Assembly: GCA_001803235.1 (NCBI GenBank)
Contig: MHBL01000480.1
Span: 19,401-83,400, forward strand
Direction: 5' to 3'
Length of the DNA stretch: 64,000 nt
Origin: Lentisphaerae bacterium RIFOXYA12_64_32
Lineage (GTDB): Bacteria > Verrucomicrobiota > Lentisphaeria > Oligosphaerales > YB12-FULL-65-16
Shown: one piece after another, positions 32,794-42,168 of the stretch
Layout: each line of letters opens with the position of its first letter
Numbering within the stretch: position 1 is the stretch's first letter
Notes under the pieces: model-generated
What the model saw: the letters and a program-made list of their open reading frames with translations, nothing else
Told to the model about the DNA's origin: nothing
Databases searched by the model: none
Translations under genes and position numbers: made by a program

Positions 32794-34348
32794 ATCGCAG
32801 CCGATCCTGATCGGGCTCTGCAGCAACATCGAACCGGAACGTCACATTCCGGCCGCGATGCAGGCACTGCGCCAGGCGTTCAGTGAGGTGCAGGCCTCGA
32901 CTCTGCACCGCACCCGACCGTTAGCCGGACGCGACCAGCCCGCCTACATCAACGGTGTTGTGTGTGCCAAGACCGCCCTGCCGCCAGAGGGCGTCCGAAC
33001 CATTCTGCGCCAGATAGAGGACCAATGCGGGCGGCACCGTGACCCTATCGACAAATACGCGTCGCGCACGATGGACCTCGACCTGCTCGCCTACGGAAGC
33101 GTCGCCGATCCCGAACGAGGGCTGCCCAATCCCGAGTTGCTCACCCGCGACTTCGTCCTGGTCCCCGCCGCTGAACTGTGGCCGGATTGGCGCCACCCTG
33201 TCGAGGGGAAGCCACTTCACTCCCTGGCGAGGGAACTCTTTCCCGAACAACCCAATTTCCTGGGCGAGGTACACCTGACCGAGACCTCGGTTAAGCCGCG
33301 CCATTCAAGGGTCACCGCCATCTGTGCAGTGTCGATCTTCCTGTTGACGCTGCTCGTCGCCGGTTTGGTCAGCGCGGGGACCACGCCATGGGCAACGTCG
33401 GCAGCCATGGCAGCAGCAACGCCCGGCGCTGTGCCTGCGCCGGGCGTTGACACACCCGCACCGGCGCGACCGCCGCGCCCCTTGGCCTGGCGCCTGTTCT
33501 GGAGCCTGGTGCGCATCGGACTGGCCGTTTGGATCGGACTTGCCCTCTACATGTTCGTCTTTCAGGCGCAGTTCGTCTATTTCCCAACCAAGGGACTCGA
33601 TGGCACACCGGCACGGATCGACCTTGCTTTCGAGGACGTCCGGCTCCCCACCTCCGATGGGGAGCAGATTCACGCCTGGTTTGTTCCCTGCCCAGAAAGT
33701 AACCGTGGGACCGTCCTGTTTTGTCACGGCAATGGCGGCAATATCAGTCACCGGCTCGACAATCTTCTGATCCTGCATCGAATGGGGTTTGCTGTGCTGC
33801 TTTTCGACTACCGCGGTTACGGCCAGAGCACCGGAAGGCCTTCCGAAAAGGGAACTTACACCGACGCACAGGCCGCTTGGGACTCCCTGACACGCCAGCG
33901 CGGCATCCCCCCCGGCAGCATCGTGGTGTACGGACAGTCCCTCGGCGGTCCTGTGGCTGCCTGGTTGGCCGCACGGACCAACCCGGCAGCGCTGGTGCTG
34001 GATTCAACGTTCACCTCACTGGCGGACGAGGGCGGCGACGTCTACCCTTACCTGCCCGTGCGGATCTTGTGCCGCTTTCGCTACGCCACCGCGCAGCACC
34101 TCAAGTCTGTCCCCTGCCCCGTCGTCGTTATCCACAGCCCCGAGGACGAAATCGTCCGTTTCCGCCACGGCCAAACACTGTTCCGGCTCGCACCGGAACC
34201 CAAGCAATTCGTAGAGATTACCGGTTCTCACAACGAAGGTTTCCTGTCCTCGGGCGAGAAGTACTCACGCGGCCTCGATGAGGCGCTCCGTGCCGTCATG
34301 CGCCCCCCACAGGAACCGCACCCGGAACGACAACAACCCACCGAATAG
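32783..34348 (+). CDS. FolK (HPPK) fused to membrane-anchored alpha/beta hydrolase, 521 aa
   Basis: One uninterrupted frame carries two unrelated enzymes. Residues about 1-165 are 6-hydroxymethyl-7,8-dihydropterin pyrophosphokinase, with the HPPK signature KYASRTMDLDLL at 91-102. A hydrophobic segment (about 177-197), an alanine/proline linker and a second membrane helix (about 245-262) follow. Residues about 275-510 are an alpha/beta hydrolase of the BEM46/ABHD13 type: oxyanion FCHGNGGN, nucleophile Ser386 in YGQSLGGP, acid in HSPEDEIV, and His in TGSHNEGF. No stop separates the parts. An internal start giving a separate hydrolase is possible. It overlaps folB by 11 bases. Confidence 0.85.
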   Translation: MRLESQPILIGLCSNIEPERHIPAAMQALRQAFSEVQASTLHRTRPLAGRDQPAYINGVVCAKTALPPEGVRTILRQIEDQCGRHRDPIDKYASRTMDLDLLAYGSVADPERGLPNPELLTRDFVLVPAAELWPDWRHPVEGKPLHSLARELFPEQPNFLGEVHLTETSVKPRHSRVTAICAVSIFLLTLLVAGLVSAGTTPWATSAAMAAATPGAVPAPGVDTPAPARPPRPLAWRLFWSLVRIGLAVWIGLALYMFVFQAQFVYFPTKGLDGTPARIDLAFEDVRLPTSDGEQIHAWFVPCPESNRGTVLFCHGNGGNISHRLDNLLILHRMGFAVLLFDYRGYGQSTGRPSEKGTYTDAQAAWDSLTRQRGIPPGSIVVYGQSLGGPVAAWLAARTNPAALVLDSTFTSLADEGGDVYPYLPVRILCRFRYATAQHLKSVPCPVVVIHSPEDEIVRFRHGQTLFRLAPEPKQFVEITGSHNEGFLSSGEKYSRGLDEALRAVMRPPQEPHPERQQPTE

Positions 34349-34351
34349 CCC

Positions 34352-37051
34352 ATGGCAGATGCTGCGACATCGGTTGGCGCCACGCAAAGAGGCGGTCACC
34401 TCGGCCAGGCCCGATGGGCCGCTTTCGTCGCCTGGGCATTCGTCGTGCTTCTCTTCGGGGCCTATCCCATCGCTCTGGCCTGCCCCATGGGCCTGCAGAC
34501 TGAACTGGTGTTCCATTTCTCGATTCCAACCCTGTTCCTGCTCGCGCTCATGACCATCGCATGCCTGCTGCTTGGCCGCCTCCATGATATCCGCCCCCTG
34601 ACGCATCACGCCCCGGCCCGCGGACGATTCACGCCCGGCGCCAGGACCCTCACAGCCGCAGCGGTCTTCTTCGCGGCAGTCTGCATCCTGAGCGCCTGGC
34701 ACGGCCGTACCGCGGCTTGGCACGAACTCGTTATCCTGATCGGGTACATCACCATCCCCCTGTTCTACGCCACCTGCCCGCGGCGCTGGATGCCACGCCA
34801 TCTGGTCCGGGTGCTCGCCATCCTCTGGCTACTGAACCTGCTGCACTGCTTCTGGCAGTACACCGTCGCCGGTCACGAAATGGTCGGATTGGCCGGCAAC
34901 CGCAACTGGCTCGCGGCTCTTACCGTTGTCCTCACTCCCTGGGTCTGGCTGGCCGTGGCGCAGTGGCGGCCGAAGCACCCCGAGGCCGACGCGCCGTGTG
35001 CGGACCGCGGCCGTTGGCTCCGTTGGGCATTGTATGCGGGGAGCACCTACGCCGCCCTGATCCTGCTCAAGAGCGCCGACTGTCGCGCCACCTGGCTCGG
35101 ATTGGGAGCCTACGTGTGCCTGTTCCTGGTCCTGCCGCGACTCTCCACCTTCCTGGCAGCCGTGATCGGCGGACTCATTCCCATTCTGGTCATCGCCTGT
35201 TTTGCCTTTCTCCCGGAGGCCGTGATTCACTCCGCGGAAAGCGACATCCGCCTGCCCATGTATGCCAGTACCGTGCGACTCATCGCCGACCACCCTGTCC
35301 TTGGAGTCGGGGCGGGAAATTACCGCAGAGACTACGCACGCTACCGGTCGCTGGCGCACAAGAGCCGTTTCGTGGCGGCGCCGGTGACCGAACACCCGCA
35401 TAACGAAGTCCTCCACGTGGCTGCCAGCGCCGGCGTGCCGGTTGCCCTGCTCTGGTGCCTGCTCTTTCTGCCGCTGCTCCGACCCGCACGTGGAAATACC
35501 TTCTGGCACCTGGTCCATTTCTCCGCCTTCATGATGGTAGCGCATTCGATGTTCGACAAAGTTCTGGTTCAGCCGCCGACCTGCGTGCTTGGGTTCTTTT
35601 TCCTCGGCATCCTCTGGCGGCCCCGACGGCGGGTCCGCTGGCGGCCGCACCTTGCGGCCACATCCGGCCGCCGCTGGGCGACGCTGGCAGTGCTGATCGC
35701 TGCGGCGGGGTGCGGCCTTTACGTCGCCGTCAGAGAAGCACGCACGTCCTGGTTCTTTCGCCAAGCGTTCATCCTGGAAGCGAACAACCATTTCCAGGAG
35801 GCCTACCAGGACTACGCGCGCACCACGATCATCAACCCCGGCTGCGTCCAGACGCATGCCTACTCCGGCATTATCGCCAACAACAAACTGCGCGACCCGC
35901 TGCTTGCTCTCAAGCACCTGGACCGCGCGCGACAGCTCGAGCCGGATTTTGCACATATCAACGGCGAGATCGGCCTGGCTCTTGGCAGCCTGCGCAGACA
36001 CGCTGAAGCGCTCCCCTTCTTCCAGCGCGAAGCCCAGCTCTACCCCTTCGACGTCATTGCACACCAGCGGCTCTTTCTCTGCGGATTGGTCACCGGACGG
36101 GTGCCTGAAATGGACGCCCTCTTCGAACGAATCGCCTGGCTACGGTACCGAGGCATCATCCAACACCTCGGGGAGGAAGACGCGAACCAACACGTCGCCG
36201 AATTCATGATCGCCCTGGAGAAGGACCAACCGAAAAAGGCTGTGGCCGTTGCCGAGGAAATGCTCGCTCCGCTCGGCGCGGGCACGGCCGAACCGGCATT
36301 CTTCCAACTTGCCCAGCAAACAGGAGTACCAACAGGCATCTACAATCGGCCGTTCGGGGAGTTCGACTATGACTACTGGCGACGGCTGCTGCTCTGGCGG
36401 CGGTTGCTGCGCGAACGAGACACCCCCACCGTCCCCGACCTTCTCGAGCAGTTCCGCGGGCTCAGCACTCCGCCCAACGACCGCCGGAACCGCGCCGCCG
36501 AGTTCGCGGAATTCGCTTCGCAAGCTGGCTCAGGTATAGAGGTGGGTGTTCTGCGAAAACCGGACGGGACTGATCTGGGCGTGGTCGAGATCCGACAGGG
36601 GACGTCGGTGTGGCTGGCTTCGCTCACAACCGGTCAGGTCCGGCCGGACGCGGACGCCGTCAGCCTGCAACGCGACCCAACCGCCCAAGCGGCACTCAAC
36701 CTGAAACCGGAAGATGTGACCTCGCTGGTCATCGCGTTGCCGGCCTGGCCACTGGAGTTCTGGACCCGGCATCAGGCACTCGGACAGGTACTACGCCTTG
36801 CGGCCGGGAACCCCGCTCCCAAGTTCGGCACCTCGCCAGGGTTGCGGCGCCGACACTACGAACGGGCACTTGCCGCCGCGCTCGTACAGAAACCGAAGAC
36901 GGGGGAGGCGGCAGCCTCCGATGCATCGAGTTTTTCACCTATTACTGTGGAGTTCGATGCACAGTGCTTCAGGTCCTTCGCCTTGTTGCTACCGCCCCCC
37001 GCGCAAGAAGGTCAGCCGACGTCCGACGCCAGGCCCGTATTGCCTCCGTAG
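34352..37051 (+). CDS. O-antigen-ligase-like polytopic protein with TPR domain, 899 aa
   Basis: The first 440 residues contain many membrane helices with a Wzy/WaaL-like core. The key loop ending in EHPHNEVLHVAASAGVPVALLW (about residues 347-368) is the conserved Wzy_C motif. Residues about 470-610 form TPR-type helices (YQDYARTTIINPGCVQTHAY, ALKHLDRARQLEPDFAHING, ALPFFQREAQLYPFD). The last 250 residues are unassigned. Such proteins join or polymerise O-antigen or other exported polysaccharides in the inner membrane. It begins 3 bases after the previous stop, so it belongs to the same operon as the UDP-sugar and acyltransferase genes. Confidence 0.85.
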   Translation: MADAATSVGATQRGGHLGQARWAAFVAWAFVVLLFGAYPIALACPMGLQTELVFHFSIPTLFLLALMTIACLLLGRLHDIRPLTHHAPARGRFTPGARTLTAAAVFFAAVCILSAWHGRTAAWHELVILIGYITIPLFYATCPRRWMPRHLVRVLAILWLLNLLHCFWQYTVAGHEMVGLAGNRNWLAALTVVLTPWVWLAVAQWRPKHPEADAPCADRGRWLRWALYAGSTYAALILLKSADCRATWLGLGAYVCLFLVLPRLSTFLAAVIGGLIPILVIACFAFLPEAVIHSAESDIRLPMYASTVRLIADHPVLGVGAGNYRRDYARYRSLAHKSRFVAAPVTEHPHNEVLHVAASAGVPVALLWCLLFLPLLRPARGNTFWHLVHFSAFMMVAHSMFDKVLVQPPTCVLGFFFLGILWRPRRRVRWRPHLAATSGRRWATLAVLIAAAGCGLYVAVREARTSWFFRQAFILEANNHFQEAYQDYARTTIINPGCVQTHAYSGIIANNKLRDPLLALKHLDRARQLEPDFAHINGEIGLALGSLRRHAEALPFFQREAQLYPFDVIAHQRLFLCGLVTGRVPEMDALFERIAWLRYRGIIQHLGEEDANQHVAEFMIALEKDQPKKAVAVAEEMLAPLGAGTAEPAFFQLAQQTGVPTGIYNRPFGEFDYDYWRRLLLWRRLLRERDTPTVPDLLEQFRGLSTPPNDRRNRAAEFAEFASQAGSGIEVGVLRKPDGTDLGVVEIRQGTSVWLASLTTGQVRPDADAVSLQRDPTAQAALNLKPEDVTSLVIALPAWPLEFWTRHQALGQVLRLAAGNPAPKFGTSPGLRRRHYERALAAALVQKPKTGEAAASDASSFSPITVEFDAQCFRSFALLLPPPAQEGQPTSDARPVLPP

Positions 37052-37162
37052 ACAGACACACTACTTTACCCCCAACCCCGGCCCACGTTGCCGGCAGTCC
37101 AACACGCAGTGCGGAACGGTCTCCATGGCCATTCCGCAGAACGACAAGGACATACCGCGCCA

Positions 37163-39412
37163 ATGAGCAAGCCCACTGTCCTGCCTGGGACGACGCTCCT
37201 TGACATGACCGGCGATCTGGCGGCGCTCATGGTCGCGGGCATCGACCGGTACCTGGTGCGCGAGACCGAGGTATCTGTCGCACGCCGGAGTCGACACTGG
37301 CATCGGGACCCTTCGTCCCAGGCACAGTACGTGACCTCGGTGGCCGCGAACCGCACGCGCTTCCGAACCATTATCGGGGCCGGCGACGAACGCGCCCAGT
37401 CGTGCCTGCAACTCGTGGCCCCGCTCCCCGCCGCCAAGAGCGGCCCGGGAGTCCTGGCACGCACCCGCGGCTACACCGTCTACGCCGTCCGTTGGGCTGT
37501 CCTGCCGGGAGTGGACGCCGAGGGACTGCTTCTCAAACCAAACCGCCCCCCCCGCGCCAATGTGATCGCTTTGCCCGACTGCAGTACCACACCCGAAATG
37601 CTGGTCGGCCTGGACCGCGGCATTGCGCCCACGGCGCAGTTCGCGCGGCGCCTGGCCGAAAGCGGCTGCCAGGTGCTCGTCCCGTTGCTCATCGACCGCG
37701 GCCACGGTTTTGCGGGCACGCCACGCATCCACGTGTCGCCGCGACCACACCGCGAATTCATCTACCGCGCGGCCTACGAGATGGGCCGTCACCTCCTCGG
37801 GTTCGAGGTCCAGAAAGTCAGCGCCGCTGTCGACGGGTTCCAGAACGAATCAACCCGACCGACAGGCGTCATCGGCTACGGCGAGGGCGGCTTAGTCGCG
37901 CTCTACGCCGCTGCCGTGGACACGCGACTCACAGCTGCTGCGGTGCTCGGCTACTTCCAGCCGCGCGAGGGACTTTGGCGCGAACCGATTGACCACAACG
38001 TCTGGGCACTGCTCGACGAGTTTGGGGACGCGGAACTCGCCAGCCTCGTGGCGCCGCGCCCGCTGATCGTCGAGGCGTGCCGGGGACCGGAGTGGCACGG
38101 CCGCTCCCCAAGTGCCACGCAACCGGGCTCGACCCCGGGCGACCTCACCACGCCGCCGTTGACCGAGGTCCGCCGCGAGGTCGAGCGAGCGCGACAACTA
38201 ACGGCACAGCTCAGTCCGCCGCCCGTCCTGAAACTCGTCGGGACAGGCAACAACGCTCCCGGCAGCGCAGCGGCACTCAAGGCGTTCCTCGTCGCGCTCT
38301 GTCCCGGTGCCTCGCTGACCGCGCGCGGACCCGCGCCGCGCCGCGCCGCGACACTCCCGGATGCACGCGCCCGGCTCGGGCGGCAGGTTGGGCAGTTGAT
38401 CGAACACACCCAAGTCCTGGTCGAGGATGGCGAACGGCGGCGCGCAGCGTTCTGGGCCAAGGCCGACGCCTCCTCTGCAGAAGCGTGGGCCGCCAGTTGC
38501 GCCCACTACCGCGACATCTTTTGGGAACAGATCATCGGCAAACTTCCGCCGCCCGACCAACCCCCGAACCCGCGCTCCCGGTTCCTGTACGAAACGGACA
38601 GCTACACCGGCTACGAGGTCGTTCTCGACCTGTACCGCGACGTGTTTGCGTACGGGATTCTGCTCCTGCCCAAGGGCATGGCATCGGGCGAACGGCGCCC
38701 TGTTGTGGTCTGTCAGCACGGGCTCGAGGGCCGACCGCAGAACGTCGCATTGCCGCAGGATGACGCAGCCTACCATGCCTACGGCTGCCGCCTCGCCGAG
38801 CGCGGGTTTGTTGTATTTGCGCCGCAGAACCCGTACATCGGCTACGACAGTTTCCGCGTCCTGCAGCGCAAGGCCAACCCGCTGCGCCTGTCGCTTTTCT
38901 CGTTCATCGTCCGACAGCACGAGCGCATTCTCGAGTGGCTCGGTTCGCAGTCGTTCGTGGCCCCAAAACGCATCGGGTTCTACGGCATCAGTTACGGCGG
39001 TAAGACGGCCATGCGCGTACCCGCCATCCTGACGAACTACGCCCTGTCAATCTGCTCGGCGGACTACAACGAATGGGTCCGCAAGAACGCATCGACAGCC
39101 TACTACCCCGGAACCTACCTGCACACCGACGAGTACGAGATGTTCGAGTTCGACCTCGGCAATACGTTCAACTACGCGGAAATGAGCTGGCTTATCTTCC
39201 CGCGGCCGTTCATGGTCGAACGTGGTCACAGCGACGGCGTCGGCTGGGACCAGTGGGTGGGTTACGAGTTCGCCAAGACGTTCCGGCGCTACAACCTGCT
39301 GCGCCTGCCTGAGCGCGCCGTGATCGAGTGGTTCGACGGCCCGCACGAAATCCACGCCAGCGGCACCTTCGAGTTCCTGCATCACTGGCTGAACTGGCCG
39401 GCCCCGAAGTAA
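37163..39412 (+). CDS. Tandem alpha/beta hydrolase, N-terminal unit lacking the nucleophile, 749 aa
   Basis: The protein is two alpha/beta-hydrolase units in one chain. In the first (about 110-330) the nucleophile elbow reads GYGEGG, with Gly where Ser should be, so it is probably inactive. In the second (about 500-749) the elbow is FYGISYGGKTAM, preceded by VVVCQHGLEGRP and followed by a C-terminal FDGPHEIHASGTFEFLHHWL with the His, so it should be active. No signal peptide is clear. The family includes dienelactone hydrolases and xylan or glucuronoyl esterases. The ATG at 37163 is chosen because upstream residues are unlikely; AAGGA lies 13 bases before it. Confidence 0.78.
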   Translation: MSKPTVLPGTTLLDMTGDLAALMVAGIDRYLVRETEVSVARRSRHWHRDPSSQAQYVTSVAANRTRFRTIIGAGDERAQSCLQLVAPLPAAKSGPGVLARTRGYTVYAVRWAVLPGVDAEGLLLKPNRPPRANVIALPDCSTTPEMLVGLDRGIAPTAQFARRLAESGCQVLVPLLIDRGHGFAGTPRIHVSPRPHREFIYRAAYEMGRHLLGFEVQKVSAAVDGFQNESTRPTGVIGYGEGGLVALYAAAVDTRLTAAAVLGYFQPREGLWREPIDHNVWALLDEFGDAELASLVAPRPLIVEACRGPEWHGRSPSATQPGSTPGDLTTPPLTEVRREVERARQLTAQLSPPPVLKLVGTGNNAPGSAAALKAFLVALCPGASLTARGPAPRRAATLPDARARLGRQVGQLIEHTQVLVEDGERRRAAFWAKADASSAEAWAASCAHYRDIFWEQIIGKLPPPDQPPNPRSRFLYETDSYTGYEVVLDLYRDVFAYGILLLPKGMASGERRPVVVCQHGLEGRPQNVALPQDDAAYHAYGCRLAERGFVVFAPQNPYIGYDSFRVLQRKANPLRLSLFSFIVRQHERILEWLGSQSFVAPKRIGFYGISYGGKTAMRVPAILTNYALSICSADYNEWVRKNASTAYYPGTYLHTDEYEMFEFDLGNTFNYAEMSWLIFPRPFMVERGHSDGVGWDQWVGYEFAKTFRRYNLLRLPERAVIEWFDGPHEIHASGTFEFLHHWLNWPAPK

Positions 39413-39427
39413 GGACCCCACAACACC

Positions 39428-40423
39428 ATGAGTTTCCGAATCTGTATCATCGGATGCGGCAGCATGTCACAGAGCGGACACGGCCCCGCGTTTGCGAAAT
39501 ACGCAGCATCGCACCCGCACACCGAACTGGCCGCCTGTTGCGATCTGGACGCGGCGAAGGCTGCCAGCTACCGGCAGCGGTTCGGCTTCGCCCGGCATTA
39601 CACCGACGTGCCGGAAATGCTCAACACCGAGAAACCCGACGCCGTCTGCCTGATCGCACCGGTGAATGTGACCTGCGAGTTGTCGTGCCGGATCATGGAA
39701 ATGCGATATCCGCTGCTGATGGAAAAGCCGCCGGGCATGAACGTCGGCGAGACCGACCGCATGATTGCCGTGGCCGAACGCTGCGGTGTGCCCAACCAGG
39801 TCGCCTTCAACCGCCGCTACACACCCCTGATCCGCGAACTCAAGCGTCGCCTCGCCACGCAGTTCCAACCCGGCGAAATCCAACACCTCCGCTACGACTT
39901 CACCCGCATCGGCAGGAAGGACGTGGACTTCTCCACCACCGCCATTCACGGCATCGATACGGTCCGGTTCCTCGCCGGCAGCGACTACCGGTACATCCGG
40001 TTCCGGTACCAGGCTCTGCCGCAGTTCGGGGCCACAGTCGCCAACATCTTCATGGACTGCGAAATGGCTTCGGGCGCCACCGCGCACCTGAACTTCTGCC
40101 CCATGTCGGGCGCCGTCACCGAGCGTGCCACCGTGCACCTGCACGACAATACGTTCTTCCTCAACATCCCGGTGTGGAAAGCGTTCGACGCACCCGGCCG
40201 CATCCAACACGTGGTAAAGGATGCGATCCAGTCAGACCTGAGCGGGACCGAAATCAGCGACGGAGCGGAAGCCTTCGAACTGGGCGGGTTTTACGGCGAA
40301 AACGCGGCGTTCTTCGAGGACGTGCGTGCAGGTCGTCACCCCGCCGGCGACCTGCGCAGCGCGCGCCAGTCCGTCGATGTGGCCAACTGCATCCGCGAAC
40401 GCCGCGACGAGTACCGCGCCTGA
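39428..40423 (+). CDS. Gfo/Idh/MocA family oxidoreductase, 331 aa
   Basis: The Rossmann turn is ICIIGCGSMSQSGHG, the EKP motif is LMEKPPGM, and the C-terminal domain has STTAIHGIDTVRFL with the His and Asp. At 331 aa it is slightly shorter than the other members here. It begins 16 bases after the double hydrolase gene, so both are probably in one operon. It would oxidise or reduce a sugar or cyclitol with NAD(P). Confidence 0.9.
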   Translation: MSFRICIIGCGSMSQSGHGPAFAKYAASHPHTELAACCDLDAAKAASYRQRFGFARHYTDVPEMLNTEKPDAVCLIAPVNVTCELSCRIMEMRYPLLMEKPPGMNVGETDRMIAVAERCGVPNQVAFNRRYTPLIRELKRRLATQFQPGEIQHLRYDFTRIGRKDVDFSTTAIHGIDTVRFLAGSDYRYIRFRYQALPQFGATVANIFMDCEMASGATAHLNFCPMSGAVTERATVHLHDNTFFLNIPVWKAFDAPGRIQHVVKDAIQSDLSGTEISDGAEAFELGGFYGENAAFFEDVRAGRHPAGDLRSARQSVDVANCIRERRDEYRA

Positions 40424-40482
40424 CCCCGACAGAGGGGAGGTGGCGGTGGGATTCAGGGCTCAGGTTGCGGCGGCGGGCCGCC

Positions 40483-40559
40483 TCGCCCCTCGCCCCTCGC
40501 CCCTCGCCCCTCGCCCCTCGCCCCTCGCCCCTCGCCCCTCGCCCCTCGCCCCTCGCCCC
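40483..40559. repeat. 7-bp tandem repeat TCGCCCC x 11
   Basis: Eleven perfect heptamers fill the spacer between two convergent genes. The same word occurs about twice near 10198-10214. Confidence 0.95.
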
Positions 40560-40565
40560 TCTGCT

Positions 40566-41525
40566 CTACAGTCCACTCAGAAACTGGAACGTGCGGTCGC
40601 TGAACCCGGGCAAGCCTTCGTGGCCGTAGTCGGGGTAGATGACCATCTGTTTCGGCGCCGTGATCTTGTTGTACGCCGCAAACTGCGTCGAGGGCGGACA
40701 GACGTTGTCCATCAGTCCGACAGCCAGCAGAACCTCGCCGCGGATCCGCTTCGCCAGGTGCTGACAGTCAATGTAGCCGAGGCGTTTGAAGATCTCCGCC
40801 TCGCGCTCGTGCAGCGGGTCGAATTGTCGGAAGAAGTTGCGGAGTTCGCGGTAGGCATTCTCAGCCAGATCCATTTCCCACACGCGCTGATAGTCGCACA
40901 GGAACGGGAACACCGGCGCAGCACGCTTGATCCGCGGCTCCAGTGCCGCGCAGGCCAGGGTCAACCCACCGCCTTGCGAACCGCCAAAACAACCGACACG
41001 CTCCGGGGCAACCTCCGGCATGTTCATCACAACCTGCGCCAGTTCGGCCGTATCCAGGTAGTTTGCGCGGAAAAGCAGGTTTTCGGGCCCGTGCTCGAGC
41101 CCGCGGATGATGTGCCCGTTCTGCGTGTTGCCTTTCACGCCGCCGACGTCTTCCGAGAGCCCGCCTTGCCCGCGGCAGTCCAGCGAGGCAATGGAGAACC
41201 CCAGCGCCACGTAACCGAGCTTGTCGGTCCAATCACCGCTATTGCCCGAGTAACCGTGGAACTGCAGCACGGCTGGATGCGGCTTCGACTTCGTCCGCGG
41301 CCGCAAGTACTTGGCGTGAATACGCGCGCCGCCAACGCCGGTGAAATACAGATCCAGACACTCGGCGAACGGCGTCTGGTAAGCGCTGGGAATCAACTCC
41401 ACCTTCGGATCCACCGCACGCATCTCCGCCAGGGCCTTGTCCCAAAACGCGTCCATGTCCGGGGGGCACGGATTACGACCCTGATAAACCTTGAGCTGCG
41501 CCAACGGCATGTCGATAACCGGCAT
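40566..41525 (-). CDS. CE7-family acetyl (xylan/cephalosporin-C) esterase, 319 aa
   Basis: Length and motifs match carbohydrate esterase family 7. DCRGQGG is the family signature, the nucleophile is Ser183 in CFGGSQGGG, the acid is in GLMDNVCPPST, and the His is in YPDYGHEGLPG. It removes acetyl groups from short xylo-oligosaccharides or similar acetylated sugars. There is no signal peptide, so it acts in the cytoplasm on imported fragments. The ATG at 41525 has a strong AAGGAG site. It is convergent with the Gfo/Idh gene. Confidence 0.93.
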   Translation of the reverse strand: MPVIDMPLAQLKVYQGRNPCPPDMDAFWDKALAEMRAVDPKVELIPSAYQTPFAECLDLYFTGVGGARIHAKYLRPRTKSKPHPAVLQFHGYSGNSGDWTDKLGYVALGFSIASLDCRGQGGLSEDVGGVKGNTQNGHIIRGLEHGPENLLFRANYLDTAELAQVVMNMPEVAPERVGCFGGSQGGGLTLACAALEPRIKRAAPVFPFLCDYQRVWEMDLAENAYRELRNFFRQFDPLHEREAEIFKRLGYIDCQHLAKRIRGEVLLAVGLMDNVCPPSTQFAAYNKITAPKQMVIYPDYGHEGLPGFSDRTFQFLSGL

Positions 41526-41612
41526 GGAATGCGTCTCCTTCGTTCTGTTCTGACTGGGGTGTCGTCCACCACGTTCGTTGTGCTGCGGCAAACCAAGTCT
41601 CGGGGTTCACCT

Positions 41613-41728
41613 CAGGTCAACCCAAAAAACGCCACGGGGCGTCCAACGATTGCGGTCGAGGGCAGTCGGCAGCAGTCGATCCGTCCGAGCCCCTCGACCC
41701 TCGACCCTCGACCCTCGACCCTCGACAC
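41613..41728. repeat. 10-bp array with prefix block and 7-bp TCGACCC array
   Basis: The prefix at 41613-41650 resembles the block at 19254-19290. Units CGATTGCGGT, CGAGGGCAGT, CGGCAGCAGT and CGATCCGTCC run from 41647 to 41686. Four TCGACCC heptamers and one variant follow (41694-41728). Confidence 0.88.
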
Positions 41729-41772
41729 CCAAGACCGCAACGGCACGCCCCCGTCCTCTGCCCGCGAGCCGG

Positions 41773-42168
41773 TCATTGTCCGGCCTTCTTCTCCCGCTTG
41801 TAGATCAACTTGGCCGAATCCAGCCTTGTGCCGAGTTCCTTCCGATTCTTGAGGAACTCGTACGGTTCCTTGCGCTTCGCATAGGTCGGGTTGCCCAGCA
41901 CGATGCGCTTCACCGGCAACACCGGGGCCGTGACCGTTACCGCAGCGGAAATCGCGGTGTCCTCGATAATGGCCGTGGCACCCTCCTTCCGCGACACCTC
42001 GGACACGACGACAAGTTCCTTGCCCAATTGGTAGACTTCCTCGATCGAAATGGTCCACGCCAGGTCCGGCACCACAACCTTCACGGTCAGCCGTTGTTCC
42101 TTCTGCTCCTGCGCGCTCAGCATCACCGCCAGGCCAAAGAACGCAACCACTGCCGCCAATGCCTTCAT
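41773..42168 (-). CDS. Small secreted protein, 131 aa
   Basis: A clear signal peptide (MKALAAVVAFFGLAVMLSAQ) is followed by about 110 residues of beta-rich sequence (KVVVPDLAWTISIEEVYQLG, KELVVVSEVSRKEG) and a lysine-rich C terminus. It resembles small periplasmic proteins of unknown role; no family is assigned. The ATG at 42168 is supported by AAGGAGG. It lies upstream of the CE7 esterase on the same strand with a repeat-filled spacer between. Confidence 0.8.
   Translation of the reverse strand: MKALAAVVAFFGLAVMLSAQEQKEQRLTVKVVVPDLAWTISIEEVYQLGKELVVVSEVSRKEGATAIIEDTAISAAVTVTAPVLPVKRIVLGNPTYAKRKEPYEFLKNRKELGTRLDSAKLIYKREKKAGQ

Noticed and set aside
33300..33500. Treating the hydrolase half of the FolK fusion as a separate gene
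   Set aside because: No stop codon or clear ribosome site with a good start was found between the two parts, so the single-chain reading is kept, with the alternative stated.
40483..40559. CRISPR array
   Set aside because: Tandem 7-bp units without spacers; no cas genes in the window. The same applies to the arrays at 19128, 19331, 21899 and 41694.
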